Under the pieces are notes generated by a model that saw nothing but the letters and a program-made list of their open reading frames with translations, ran no database searches and was not told where the DNA came from. DNA of 64,000 nt from positions 10,818,986 to 10,882,985 of the forward strand of contig NC_091116.1 of NCBI RefSeq assembly GCF_024713975.1. The letters run 5' to 3'. This document shows positions 1 through 10,586 of the stretch, one piece after another. How positions within the stretch are numbered: position 1 is the stretch's first letter; the number at the start of each line of letters is the position of its first letter. A program made the translations under genes and the position numbers. The DNA comes from Paralichthys olivaceus (Eukaryota; Chordata; Actinopteri; Pleuronectiformes; Paralichthyidae).

Positions 1-816
1 AGCCCTTATTGCACAGGCACTAAGGTCATCTCTGATTTTATTTTCATGTGCAGAGTGGCTCATGAAGGGTTTTCATCTCTAGCCTTCATTTCTAAAGGGT
101 GCTATGTTTATCGACATGTCCTCATGTGCCAGGATGACATATCATTAATATTTCACACCATTTAAACTGGTTTTAAATTGGCTGCAGCGTGGAATCGGTT
201 CGACATGAAAAACGCTCAGAAGAGAGATTCTGTATCCGACTTTAATTTAACATGTTCTTTTGTCCCCGCTCAGCCACCGTTGTGTGAAAGCCGCTTGAAG
301 GCAGCGTATCATTTCTTTATGAGTGTCATCGTCCTTGACAGGATTGTTTGCTACAGTACAGTATGTAAGTTATTGATGTGCTGATGTAAACATGTGGGGG
401 CCAAAGGAAGTGAAGACAAATGGTTGCAGATAAGAGTTAAACGTGTCCTCTTGCATATAAACTGAAAAATCACAATATAAATGTTCAAATCAGACCTCAA
501 CCTGCGTCAGAGTCATTTCTTCAAAACATTTATTGGAACACTGATCATCGGTTTCAGTACAAACGGTTTAAATGGGAACAGTATTTATGGATCTTACACT
601 CCCTCTAGTGGTTTTATCCTGTTTTACACCTCATTTTCTAACAATAATTTACGGCCATATAGAAAAGATAAACTATTGAGATGTTTATTGATCTGCCACT
701 TTGCTTATAAATCCAAGTGAAAAAGAACACACAAACCATTAGGATCAAAATCTATCTTTAATTCGATTTTGTTTTCCAATCAGCCCCGAAATGATTCCCA
801 GAGCAGAGCTGGCCCT
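1..816. other. 3' flank of spp2; no gene recognised
   Basis: No exon-like coding segment or repeat family was recognised here. On the minus strand, ATTAAA at 757-762 (about 55 bases past the spp2 stop) is a plausible spp2 poly(A) signal, and an AATAAA lies further down near 680. The short open frames on the plus strand lack recognisable protein sequence and are taken as chance. Confidence 0.5.
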
Positions 817-2175
817 TCACACCAGGAAGTTGCTGAAAGTGTCTCCTCGTTCGGGCTGCACTTCCACCGTTGGGCTGTATAGGGACCGACCCGGCTGGAC
901 AGGAGGAGGAGAAGGAGGTGCAAAAGGAGCCGGGACTGGTTCAAAGACATTTGGTTCTCTGGTCAGTTAACTTTACCTGAATATCACACGGGTGAATGTG
1001 GACTGACAAGCTGACTGCACTGTTCCATCACTAGTTAAAACAATAACTTACTGTACTGCACCATCACTTGTTAAAACCCACCTCTGTTTGCAAATGGGAT
1101 GTTGAACTTGTGTCTCCCTCTTGAGGACATCTGTGGAATCAAAGCCGAGAAAATTGATTTAGTTATTAAAGGGTCTATTTATCAAGTCTGGTTTGAAAAT
1201 AAAAAACAGAAAAATCTCCTCTCCCTCCCTCGGGAATGTGTCTTCACCTTCTCTCTGGACTCTGAGCTGGAGCTGCTGGAGCTGCTGTCGTGGCCACAAT
1301 TCAGAGACACCACCTGGGCCGAGGTGGGGAACACCCTCACCCGACTGGAGCAGGTGGACGAAGCCTGAAAGTTGAAGGAAAACTGTCATCACTGCCCCAA
1401 CTGCATCACAGCAGAATGTATTCGATCTGCAAATTCTGTCCAAGTGCATTCATGCCAATGTAAACAATGGGCCGCATCAGTCTGTCAACAGGAGTCCTAC
1501 CCAGAATCTACATATCAGGAACCCCAATATTTTAACCCATTAGTTTCTCTTAATTTCAGGTATGGTTGAGAGCTATTTTTTCTCACATTAAATAAACCAT
1601 AATATTTTATTTGATAATAAAAATCTCACCACAAAGAATCCCGGTCGGAAGGCACATGTCTGCGGGTCACTCGTGGACGCCTTCGCACATGTGGTCTCTC
1701 TAATGCCAAACACCATCTGGAGGTCAACGGTGTTCAGGCCCACGGGAACAACCTGTCGTACAGGTGATATTTGTCATGATGCCACAAATCCCACACACCT
1801 ACCCAGTTTAAAAACCATCCATCGCATCGTTTACAACTAGAAAAAATAATTATAAGATAAGAATTATAATTAAAAGAAATTTGCAGGTCAAAATATGTTA
1901 AAGGTGCACACTCACCCTTGTGACAGAGCCTTGGGTCACCCGGTAAAGATGGCTGACAGCATACAAGGAGTTGACCTCTGCCAAAGCTGCTCCGAGGCCT
2001 CTGTTTGACATCGACGCCAGCTCGGAGTTGGACAGCGGCACGCCTGCAGGATTTAAAAATGTAATGAAAAAAAGAAAGACAAAACAATGGCCATAGTTGC
2101 TATATATCCTGGACGCCACTCACCTGAGGCCCCCAGAGACTGCAGCAGGGCCACGAGAAGCACGAGTGACCTCAT
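817..2175 (-). CDS. spp2: secreted phosphoprotein 24 (SPP2/Spp24), six exons
   Basis: Exons in transcript order on the minus strand: 2175-2124, 2043-1916, 1752-1630, 1364-1248, 1130-1082, 956-817. They join in frame to 609 bases (202 residues plus stop), and all introns are GT-AG. Residues 1-17 form a hydrophobic signal peptide (MRSLVLLVALLQSLGAS). A cystatin-like region follows (residues about 20-125), with four cysteines at 82, 93, 106 and 124. C106-C124 encloses a 19-residue loop that matches in length the BMP-binding (TRH1) loop known in mammalian SPP2. A serine run (DSSSSSSSSES) follows, the phosphorylated tract of the family, and then a proline-rich tail ending GDTFSNFLV. The protein is secreted, made in liver and bone in other vertebrates, and modulates BMP/TGF-beta. 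The start is the only ATG giving a signal peptide. Homology is from remembered fish and human SPP2. Confidence 0.93.
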
Positions 2176-2224
2176 CTCGATAAGCACCAAATCAAAGTTA
2201 ACCTCGGTGCTTCGTTGACTTCCC

Positions 2225-2232
2225 TTTAAATA
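2225..2232 (-). promoter_or_regulatory. TATA-like box of spp2
   Basis: TATTTAAA on the minus strand lies about 50 bases upstream of the spp2 ATG. That would place transcription start about 20-30 bases before the start codon, giving a very short 5' UTR. This suits a tissue-restricted, liver-type gene. Inferred from position and motif only. Confidence 0.5.
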
Positions 2233-2582
2233 GATAGGCTCCGCCTCTTACCTTCCATAACCCCTAAAAAAAAACTAAAAAAACCTCCCTCCAATGTTCA
2301 TCTCCCTCTGTGTCCCCCTTAACCTTTGCTCAGCACTATTGATCCCACAGTAACGACAGTAACGACACATATCAAAGGACTCAGATCATGATGGATAAAC
2401 TTGTCCTATTTTGACGTTGAAGGCTCTGAACTTATTTTTTCCCAGAGCTGCGACAGCTTTCAGGATTTTGCGTCTTTAAATGACAATCTGATGAAAGGAG
2501 GCAGGATGTTCCGTTTCTATTAACCACATCGGGATGACACAGATTCAGTGTTTAACTATACAACCAAAAGAACAGCACTTCA
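2233..2582. other. spp2 upstream region, no gene
   Basis: AT-rich sequence upstream of spp2 and before the interspersed repeat. It contains short homopolymer A runs and a direct repeat of TAACGACAG near 2350. No coding segment was recognised. Confidence 0.5.
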
Positions 2583-2850
2583 AATCAAATCAAAACAAAT
2601 CAAATTTTATTTGTATAGCCCAAATTCACATTTTGCCTCAGAGGGCTTTACAATCTGTACAGGTAGTGACACCCTCTGTCCTTAGACCCTCGGTTCGAGT
2701 GAGGAAAAACTTGCCCACAAAAAAACCCTTTTAACAGGGAAGAGAAGGTGGAAGAAACCTCAGGGAGAGCCACAGAGGAGGGATCCCTCTCCCAGGACGG
2801 ACAGCCGTGCACTGGATGTCACGTGTACAGAACAACGCAACATAAACAGG
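2583..2850 (-). repeat. teleost interspersed repeat with (GATTT)n-like tail
   Basis: The sequence begins with several AAATC units, followed by a block (TTTTATTTGTATAGCCCAAA) and then gggctttacaatctgtac, cctcagggagagc and agaggagggatccctctccc motifs. I recognise this as a very common dispersed repeat of spiny-rayed fishes. Its class (SINE-like or LINE-tail) is not certain from one copy. The AAATC units suggest that the simple-sequence tail is at the low-coordinate end, so the element would read on the minus strand. It lies between spp2 and alg11 and interrupts no exon. The right boundary is approximate. Confidence 0.7.
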
Positions 2851-3397
2851 CTTCAATATTAGATTTATATTGATCGATTCAGTTAAATCAATAAATTTTG
2901 CATCTTCAGGAAAACTATATTTTGATGAGTTCGCAGTTTGTAATCAACTCACTCTGAATGTTCTTGGCTGTCAACTTCCCATCTGCTAATCCAGATTACA
3001 GTTTGTTCACCAGCACAGCAATAGATTGCAAGGACCGTTTACTCCCATCATCTTTAATTCAATCATCGATATCAAAAATACTTGACATTGTGGTAGAGAT
3101 TCTAATAACACAATTTGAATGTCTACACAACTCATTTTTTCCCCATTTATTTAACATATTAAATATTATACTCTCTTTGAAATCACTTTTTAAGAAACCT
3201 AACAAAGGAATGAATCCTGTAAAACAAGAGGTATAACTGTCTTTCACAGAATATGCTTCTATTTACAACCACAACTCTGACAGAACTACAGGCTGCATTG
3301 TAGCTGGATGATTTGGATTCATCTCAAACAAAAGTCCTTCGGTGTAAACGCTGCCCAAAGTGCAGTCAACGTACAACAAAGAGCGAGTCCTCTCTCC
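2851..3397 (-). other. alg11 3' UTR and 3' flank
   Basis: AT-rich sequence directly past the alg11 stop codon (minus direction). AATAAA at 3151-3146 (minus) is the nearest good poly(A) signal, predicting a 3' UTR of about 270 bases. Beyond it nothing is recognised before the interspersed repeat. Confidence 0.5.
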
Positions 3398-6105
3398 TCA
3401 TCGTTCCAGCGTTCCCATCAGAGGCTCCATAGCAGCGAGGAAGCAGGCGTCAAACTCCTGATCTGAGAAGCGAGCCACCGACTGGCGGGCGTTGCGTCTG
3501 AGCTCCAGCCGGCTGGCGGGGGGCATGGCCAGGATCCTCTCTATCGCCTCTGCGTAGCTGTCCTCGTTGTCTGCCAGGAAGCCCGTCTGGCCCCCCTCAA
3601 AAGGTATTACAATGTCGAGCTTGGGGCCACCTGACTTGTGGGCGAGAATGACCTTCCCTGCTGCCATACACTCGACAACGCCTGGAGGGGGGGAAACAAT
3701 AGGTAGATTCACTCTTAACAAGAAAATTTAAGAAAGAAAGTGTATAAATATGATCAGTTAGATAAAGTACCTATTCCAAAGTGTTCGTTCCACATGGTGT
3801 GCAGTCCAATGGTGGCTTCCCCCATCTCGCTCTTCAGCTCCTCGAAGGGCACATTCAGTTTAAACTCCACCTTGTCGCCTACACCCAGCTCCTGGCACAG
3901 CCCCCTCAACATGAGCACCCTATCCTCATCCTCCTGGTTCCTGCACCCACCAATCAGAACCAGCTTCAGGGCCTCCCTGCCCCCCGCGCCGTCCCTCCTC
4001 CCATCCAGCACCTTCTTGAAGGCCTTGATCTGCAGCCGGTGATCCTTCTCAGGCCGGAACTGTGCGACGGAAACGATCGAGTGGTGCTTCTTGTCCCCGT
4101 CCTCCTCCAGCGGGATGTCCAGGAAGGCACTGACGTCACAGGGCGGGTAGACCACGTGGGTGCGGTTGGGCGCACGCCACAGTGAAAGGATGTGGTCGAG
4201 GGTCCAGGAGGAGTTGACCATGATGAGGTCGCTGCAGGAGCCGGCCATGCCGTAGAGCAGGGCGAAGAGGCAGTAGTAGACCACCTTGAAGGCACTCAGG
4301 AACAGATTGTTGGTGACATAGTCTGGGTTGTTGAACCTAGGACATTGACAGAATAGAATTGTTTTGTCTATATGATTCAAATGGAGAAGGAAATGCCTGT
4401 GCAGTCCTGCATTTACTTCTGATCACCAGTAGAGGGCAATAAAGGTCATTCTTAATGCTTCTTTGATTAAATGTATATACCGGTATAAGAAAATCTGTGA
4501 TTCGGAAATAGATTGTAGTATTTTAAGAAATGCTTATAATATTTAAAATAATAAGACACACTTATTACCTTGGGTTCCTCTCTCTTACTACAGACAGCAT
4601 GTCAGTGCTGATGGTCGGGTAGTGAACATAGCTCCCCACACTGCAGCCTCCCAAGTAACGAAACAACGGCAGAGTGAAGGCATAGCCCATGGAGTCGATG
4701 TAAAGGTCCGGCACGTACTCTGTTAGCGCTTCCCAACCGAGAAAAATGGAGCCCACGCTCTGTCCCAGCAGGGTGAAGTGAGGGAACAGGCCGGGCTCCA
4801 CCAGCAGCCGGTGCCTCAGGAAAACGAAGTGAACCGGCCGCGGGAGCACGATATTGAAGCGACGCTGCGCTCCGTCCAGAATCTGCTGGCCCGTCACACC
4901 CTGGTCCCCTGTGTACACCACAAAGTTGATGTCTGCATACCTGTGAAGATGAGGGTTAAGTTAAAGAAAGATTTCACCAAATGAAAAGGTGTTTTAATGC
5001 CATTGTGTGTCTTTTCTAGTTGATTTACTCTTCTGGGTACATATAATGCTGTTAAAAGGAAAAATCTACTCTGAAGATTTGATAAATCGGGCTGAGGAAA
5101 AAGCATACATCAAAAATCCTCTTACCTGTTCTGGAGTGCTCTAATGGCGCACCAGAGCACCCTCTCTCCCCCACCACCAGCATTGCAGTACGGGTGGAAG
5201 AAGGCCACGGTCGGACGGTTGTCTCTCGCCCGCCTAGCATTCCTGTTGCTCTGCAGCCACAGACGCACGGCCAGCACCAGCAGCACCAGGACTGCGATCA
5301 GCAGCACACACAGGAACACCATAGGCAGCAGCAACTTCCACAGCAACCTGGAACACAGGGATACAATGTCGACGACATTTAGGCCTGCTGTGGAATCAAA
5401 CCCAAGCCCAGTATGGGGGGGGGGGGGGGGGGGGGATTTGCTCTCCATTCCACAAACTAGGGAAATAAGTAATTTACTTTGCTCTTAAAAACAGGATTTA
5501 TTTTTAATCCAACGTATTATATATTGCTTTTATCATATTGTCCAGTAAAACATTTATATCTTTATTTTGAAGAAGGGCCATATAAAAACATTAAATAATA
5601 TTACTATTATAAAATGGCTTCTCTTGCTGGAGACTGTTCCAGAATCAGAATTAAAGATTCTACTTAAAAATACTCTGATGGTAAATAACTGTGATGCTTA
5701 CATGTACTTAGGAGGATAAACAATATGTAATATAAATAGGTATATTTTTATGGACACAGAAGATTGAGTAAAAAAAAACAAGGCACGTTACATGAACACC
5801 GACAGCGAGGCTCAGGTTTAGCTAAATGCTACAAGTTTGGATTTCATATATTTAATATAATAATAAATAAGAAAACACGTTATTTCGAACTGAAGACTAT
5901 AACCGAGTTATCTAAATAACCTGAAGTAGTGCTGTCATGCTACATCCGGAAATGAAGCCAGCGCACAATGAAACACAACAAGCTAACTGCTAACTTTTAA
6001 AATTAAGATTTGGTTTATTCGTTGAAACACTTTTATTAAAACAGGGAAAGTATCTTACCTGGTTAACTCACACAGACAGTGGACCAGCTGATCGTGGCCC
6101 GACAT
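3398..6105 (-). CDS. alg11: ALG11, GDP-Man:Man3GlcNAc2-PP-dolichol alpha-1,2-mannosyltransferase
   Basis: Exons (minus): 6105-6059, 5347-5126, 4940-4569, 4336-3771, 3681-3398, joining to 1491 bases (496 residues), close to the 492 of human ALG11. Residues about 21-46 form one membrane-spanning helix near the N-terminus, and the rest faces the cytosol as a GT-B glycosyltransferase. A glycine-rich nucleotide-sugar site ([11 protein letters not shown]) follows the conserved FFHPYC. The C-terminal GT4 domain has [11 protein letters not shown] and the EX7E motif E398-HFGIGVV-E406, which is split by the last intron. The enzyme adds the fourth and fifth mannoses to the dolichol-linked oligosaccharide on the cytosolic face of the ER for N-glycosylation. 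The ATG opens a short exon with an uninterrupted frame. It is divergent from cpb2, with 400 bp between the start codons. Confidence 0.97.
5415..5435. repeat. G21 homopolymer in alg11 intron 1
   Basis: Twenty-one consecutive G on the plus strand (C in the alg11 transcript), ending about 68 bases upstream of the exon 2 acceptor. It lies where a pyrimidine tract could influence splicing. Its length is likely unstable and error-prone in sequencing. Confidence 0.9.
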
Positions 6106-6505
6106 CTTGACAACACAAACTCAACAACACACGAACTTTGAACCCGTCACTTCCTCTCTACGGCGTTTCCACACTGTCATTCACATTTATTCAGCGCCAT
6201 CTAAAGGCGAGGAAGTCTAACTACACCCCAGTTTCAAGCTTTTAAAGCGAAACACAATCTAAACGTTTATAGGTCTTCATTTATTTCGATATTTTATGAG
6301 TTTTACATCTAGTTTAACCGGATTTGTAGGAGTTTTAGCACCAGAAATACACTGACCTGCTCCAGCGTGCCATGCTGGCTGATCTATGCCCTCACTCCTT
6401 CAAAAAAGTAAAGTTTAACTTCTAAATAAACACTGGCGATCAATAATGTCTCCCTACCCCCATGCTTTGAACAAAGCTGTCATTACTCGTCTGGATTCTG
6501 ACATC
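6106..6505. promoter_or_regulatory. divergent alg11/cpb2 intergenic promoter region
   Basis: This gap separates the alg11 start codon (minus) from the cpb2 start codon (plus) and must hold both 5' UTRs and core promoters. A TAAATAAA element at 6422-6429 is a weak TATA candidate for cpb2. No CpG-rich core is obvious on the cpb2 side, whereas the alg11-proximal 120 bases are richer in GC. Functional assignment is by position only. Confidence 0.55.
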
Positions 6506-8815
6506 ATGAAGGCTCTTGTGGGTTTGATTATAGTAATGATTGTGGATAAAGGATACTGCACAGAAACAGGGTGAGTTGGTGTGGTGATTGTTTTTGTTGT
6601 GGAACATGACTGTCTATTACGTAAGAGCTGTTTACCACAAAGAAAATGGGTTGTGCAAACACACCGTTATATCACGTATGTTGTGGTACATATATGTAAA
6701 CTCGACAGGTCAACGCACACCTCACGTTTGCGTTGTGACACTTGATATTACAATGACATTTTTTGTTTATGATTGGTCCACGAGGGTCTCCATCATTCAT
6801 GCGTTTTCTATTTTACTCAGAGATCAAGTTCTCTCAATCACCCCAACTACACAGGAGCAAGTGGACATTGTGAAGAACGTGTCCACCCAATATGAGGTCA
6901 AAAATTCCACTTTTTAACTAGTGATTGCAATCCTCTCCCTCCTGGAAATCTTTATGCTGTATTCTGTCTTTACAGACATCTTTATGGCAGCCTGCTTCAC
7001 CTCAGTACATCAAGGAAGAGACGACAGTCCACCTGTTTGTTCCTGCAAACAGCTCAGGGGACGTCACGGGTCTGCTACAAAAACACGCCATAACACACAC
7101 GTATGTAGCTTGTCTGAAAACTCCGACTCACCAAGGATTACACACAATCTACCACCTCAGCTGTGCAGTCTGTTAACAGGTTGTTTTTTTTATAAGGGTT
7201 TTACTGGCCAACACCAACGAGTTGATTGAAATGCAGACGAGGAATGTCTCCACAGACCCACGAAGCAGCTCAACGTTCTATGAGCAATATCACAATCTGG
7301 ATGACGTACGCTCTTTCTCTTTATTGACAAATTGATCATTTAAACTGAACAAACACGGGGTTAACTGCAGGACTATTGCAGTATATGGACATATTTCAGG
7401 TTTCAAACACACTGTCTCCATTATAGATCTATTATTGGATAAACAGGATGACACAGGACAACCCCAGCACGGTCAAAGCTATTCTCATTGGCTCCTCAAG
7501 TGAAAAGCGACCACTGTATGCTTTAAAGGTAAAATAAGCCAACAAGGAATAAACTCTAATGACTATAAGGAAACTTCATCTGAAATTCTTAGTATTTTCA
7601 GGTGAAAATTGTTTAGAAACCAGGCATAGTGAGAGAAATAAATGAAAAATCAAATGTTGGCTTTTCTCTTCTCTGCAGTTGTCTCTAAACAACAGACCAA
7701 ATAAAAAAGCAATATGGATCGATTGTGGAATCCACGCGAGAGAGTGGATTGCTCCTGCTTTCTGCTTGTCGTTTGTGTACTATGTAAGTTTGACATTTTA
7801 TCTGTGGCAGTTTGGAAATATGACAAAGAGTCAGATCAGATCTGCCTCACTTAAAATCATTGTCGCCCCCCCCCCCAGTCTATATCATTTTATGGTAGAA
7901 ACCAGGACATTACCAACATACTGGACAACATGGACGTCTACGTGCTGCCCGTCATGAACCCTGATGGATACGAGTACACATGGACGACAGTGAGAGCGCA
8001 TGCAACAGAAGTTTTGTCAAGCTACATTAAGGGGAATCGTGATTTATCCCTGATTTGTTTATTTATTTATTTTCAGAACAGGATGTGGAGGAAGAACCGC
8101 TCCGTCAGCAAAAGCAACAACTGCATTGGAGTCGACCTCAACAGGAACTTTGACGCCAATTGGTGCAGTTAGTAATTTCCCAAGATTCCTGTACATTTCT
8201 GAAAGAAATTCACGAATATCTCATCATCAGAAGCCTTAAAACCGTATCTTTATATTCTCTTATCTTTATTATCTCGTTTTATTTCATTATGTGCCACCAT
8301 TTATTTGTATGGTTATCTTGGAATTAAAAGGCTAATTCCAGGGGGTCCACACTCCTGCTTTGGGCACCACTGATACTCAGGACTAGTGTGTTTAATACAA
8401 GGTAAAGTGTTGCTGTTCTTCCCAGCTGAGGGGGCCTCTCCTGAGCCCTGCAGCGAGATCTACTGCGGCACCTTCCCCGAGTCTGAGCCTGAGTCGGAGG
8501 CCGTGGCCAACTTCCTGCGCAGCCACAAGGATTCGGTCCAGCTCTACCTCACCATCCACTCCTACTCTCAGATGCTGCTCTTCCCGTACTCATACACCTT
8601 GGAGGAAGCAGAGAACCACAGGGACCTGGTGAGTGGTTCATGCCGATCAATAAAACAAACTGATCAATCAGTAAAAAGGGTTTTACAGTCACAGCTTATA
8701 TGTTTCCTGGTTCATTCTGAATGGAGTTCAAACACAGACTCACATGTGGGATTCTATTTTATGTAAATTATTTCCCATCTAAGTCAAACTTTATAGTGCA
8801 AGGTATCTGTGATGC

Positions 8816-8877
<62 letters not shown>

Positions 8878-9259
8878 ACAGCTTGAGATGGCCCAAGAAG
8901 CAGTCCAGAATATCAAAAGATATTACAGGAACAACTATAAATATGGGGCTGGAGCAAAGACAATATGTAAGTATAGAGTTTACTTTCTAAGCTTGTGTGA
9001 TGCAGTGACTCTCATGTACTCGAGCGGAATTGTCTGATCTCCAGACCTGGCTCCTGGGGGTTCCGATGACTGGGTGTACAACCTGGGCATCAAATACTCC
9101 TTCACGTTTGAGCTGCAGGACCGCGGGAATTACGGCTTCCTCCTGCCACCCTCTCACATTGCCAGGGCCTGCAATGAAGCTCTGATCGCTGTGAAGACCA
9201 TTGCTCTGAAGGTTATTGAGAAAACGCAAGATCCCCCAGGTTCTTCTCGGACTGCCTGA
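6506..9259 (+). CDS. cpb2: carboxypeptidase B2 (TAFI / plasma procarboxypeptidase B)
   Basis: Exons: 6506-6570, 6821-6896, 6976-7100, 7197-7305, 7427-7528, 7679-7783, 7879-7989, 8077-8167, 8426-8628, 8882-8966, 9045-9259; 1287 bases, 428 residues (human 423). Order: signal peptide (1-18), propeptide, then an M14A metallocarboxypeptidase domain. Zinc ligands are H178 and E181 (HAREW) and H306. Substrate residues R236, N253/R254 and Y358, and the general base E380, are all present. D365 in GGSDDW sits at the specificity position (255 in CPA numbering) and predicts cleavage of C-terminal Lys/Arg. R111 followed by [10 protein letters not shown] matches the thrombin activation site of TAFI. Several N-X-S/T sites lie in the propeptide. 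By homology it is a liver-made zymogen that slows fibrinolysis. Next to zc3h13, as in human. Confidence 0.95.
8819..8874 (+). repeat. (GT)28 microsatellite abutting cpb2 exon 10
   Basis: An uninterrupted GT dinucleotide tract in cpb2 intron 9. Only seven bases (TTTACAG, including the acceptor AG) lie between the tract and exon 10 at 8882, so the GU repeat replaces the usual pyrimidine tract in the transcript. Confidence 0.95.
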
Positions 9260-9348
9260 GCAGTTGAAGGGTGGAAGTTCCATATGTTGAGCCATTTCTC
9301 GAGATTCTTTTGAATGTTTGCATATACTATGAACACATATACAGTCTC

Positions 9349-9354
9349 AATAAA
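9349..9354 (+). promoter_or_regulatory. cpb2 poly(A) signal AATAAA
   Basis: AATAAA 90 bases past the cpb2 stop codon, predicting a 3' UTR of about 110 bases. No competing signal lies closer. Confidence 0.75.
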
Positions 9355-9359
9355 CGGAT

Positions 9360-9780
9360 TAAAGTTATGGATTAGCTGTCTTCTGTTTATTATAACTAAC
9401 AGTGCACATGGTATTTGTGTGGCTTGCATTGGTAGTAAATAGACTCTATACAAATATTAAATATATAGAATGAAAAAATCTCAGTCCTTGTATTCAGAAT
9501 ATTATATTTCTTATTATAGTTTACAAAATCATTGCATCCAGTATATTCTATTTTATAACAAATATTAAAAAAAACATCTGAATAAAATAATTGAATGATT
9601 TAGATACAGAATCATATGTTGCGATAAAAAACATTATACATTTATAAAATGGTGTATAAAAAATATAAATTCTTCATATAACGTCTATGGTAACGGTGGG
9701 TAATGCGTTACATTACCGATAGATGGCAGTAATGCAGCACCTTGGAGTCCAAGCGTCCTGTAAGACACCAGAGAAGAAGA
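9360..9780. other. AT-rich spacer between cpb2 and zc3h13
   Basis: Highly AT-rich sequence with no coding segment recognised. GC content rises sharply from about 9720, marking the zc3h13 promoter. No repeat family was recognised. Confidence 0.6.
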
Positions 9781-9781
9781 A

Positions 9782-9930
9782 GGGGACGCAAGCTGCGCTC
9801 ACTCCGCCACCATGAACGCGCTCCGGGCAGTTTCTGCCTCTGGTTCGAAAGAATAAAGCCTTGTTATTTCTACAAGAGCTGAATCCCCTCGCCGGACCAA
9901 AGTAGATGCGACACCGAACCAATATCCTGG
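9782..9930 (+). other. zc3h13: zc3h13 candidate 5' exon with upstream ORF
   Basis: GC-rich, CpG-containing block ending at a GTGAGG donor (9931) and joining to the acceptor at 10533. The transcription start is unknown. It holds ATG at 9812-9814 in an optimal context (GCCACC before ATG), opening a 14-codon ORF that stops at 9854-9856. A second ATG at 9906 reads through the splice in frame with the main start (10587), giving a possible 26-residue N-terminal extension. The exon end is supported by the donor and by frame, not by transcript data. Confidence 0.55.
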
Positions 9931-10586
9931 GTGAGGCGGCTGTTTTTCCTCCACGCTGCCCGGCAGAGACGCGGCTGGAGACGGCTTCGAGGCCCCCGCG
10001 CTGCGAAAGAACACCATTAGCTCCTTGGTCAGCTAACTTTAGCATTAGCATCCACTCGCTTGTGCTCCCCAGAATGAGTCCCGCTTGGTTAAATGCCGCC
10101 AGCCTCCAACTGGAGGGACTTTTAAAAAAAACCCGTACGAACGCGAGACAAACAGTGAAGTTAAAGTCGTTCACTTAGCTTGGAATGTAAGCTAACGTTA
10201 AACTGTTAAACTAGCTAGCACTAGGACTCGCTTGCTAGATGTTAGCAGCAGTACAAGTCAACAACAGAGCGTTTACATTTGTGATTTACATGCTCTCATG
10301 TGCAGAAACCGATTGAAAAGCTGTTGCAGAAAGAACTATTCATTTAAATTTGAGCATCTCAGTCGTAGCTCCGTATGCTAAAATGCGTTTCTGTGCTCTC
10401 GGAATGAATGAAGTGAGGAATGGACGCGCATCAGCCAGAGTTGTACAGTTGTAGACGTGGTGTTTTTAATGCCTTAAGTCCATGAACTTGTATTTATAAC
10501 ATTGCTACTGAGAGTGGAGTTGTGTTGTTGCAGATGACCCCACGCGGACTTCTCATGAAGCTGTGTTTTGCGTTCAGTCCTGCAGA

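Noticed and set aside
1099-1368. 89-codon plus-strand open frame ending LTRLEQVDEA
   Set aside because: It overlaps spp2 exons 4 and 5 on the opposite strand, which carry conserved sequence and splice sites. The plus frame has no recognisable family and no splice context.
3754-4380. Minus-strand frame ending FGIGTLSN as a complete C-terminus for alg11
   Set aside because: The final residues are intron read-through. The donor at 3770 joins to the exon at 3681 and restores the EX7E motif.
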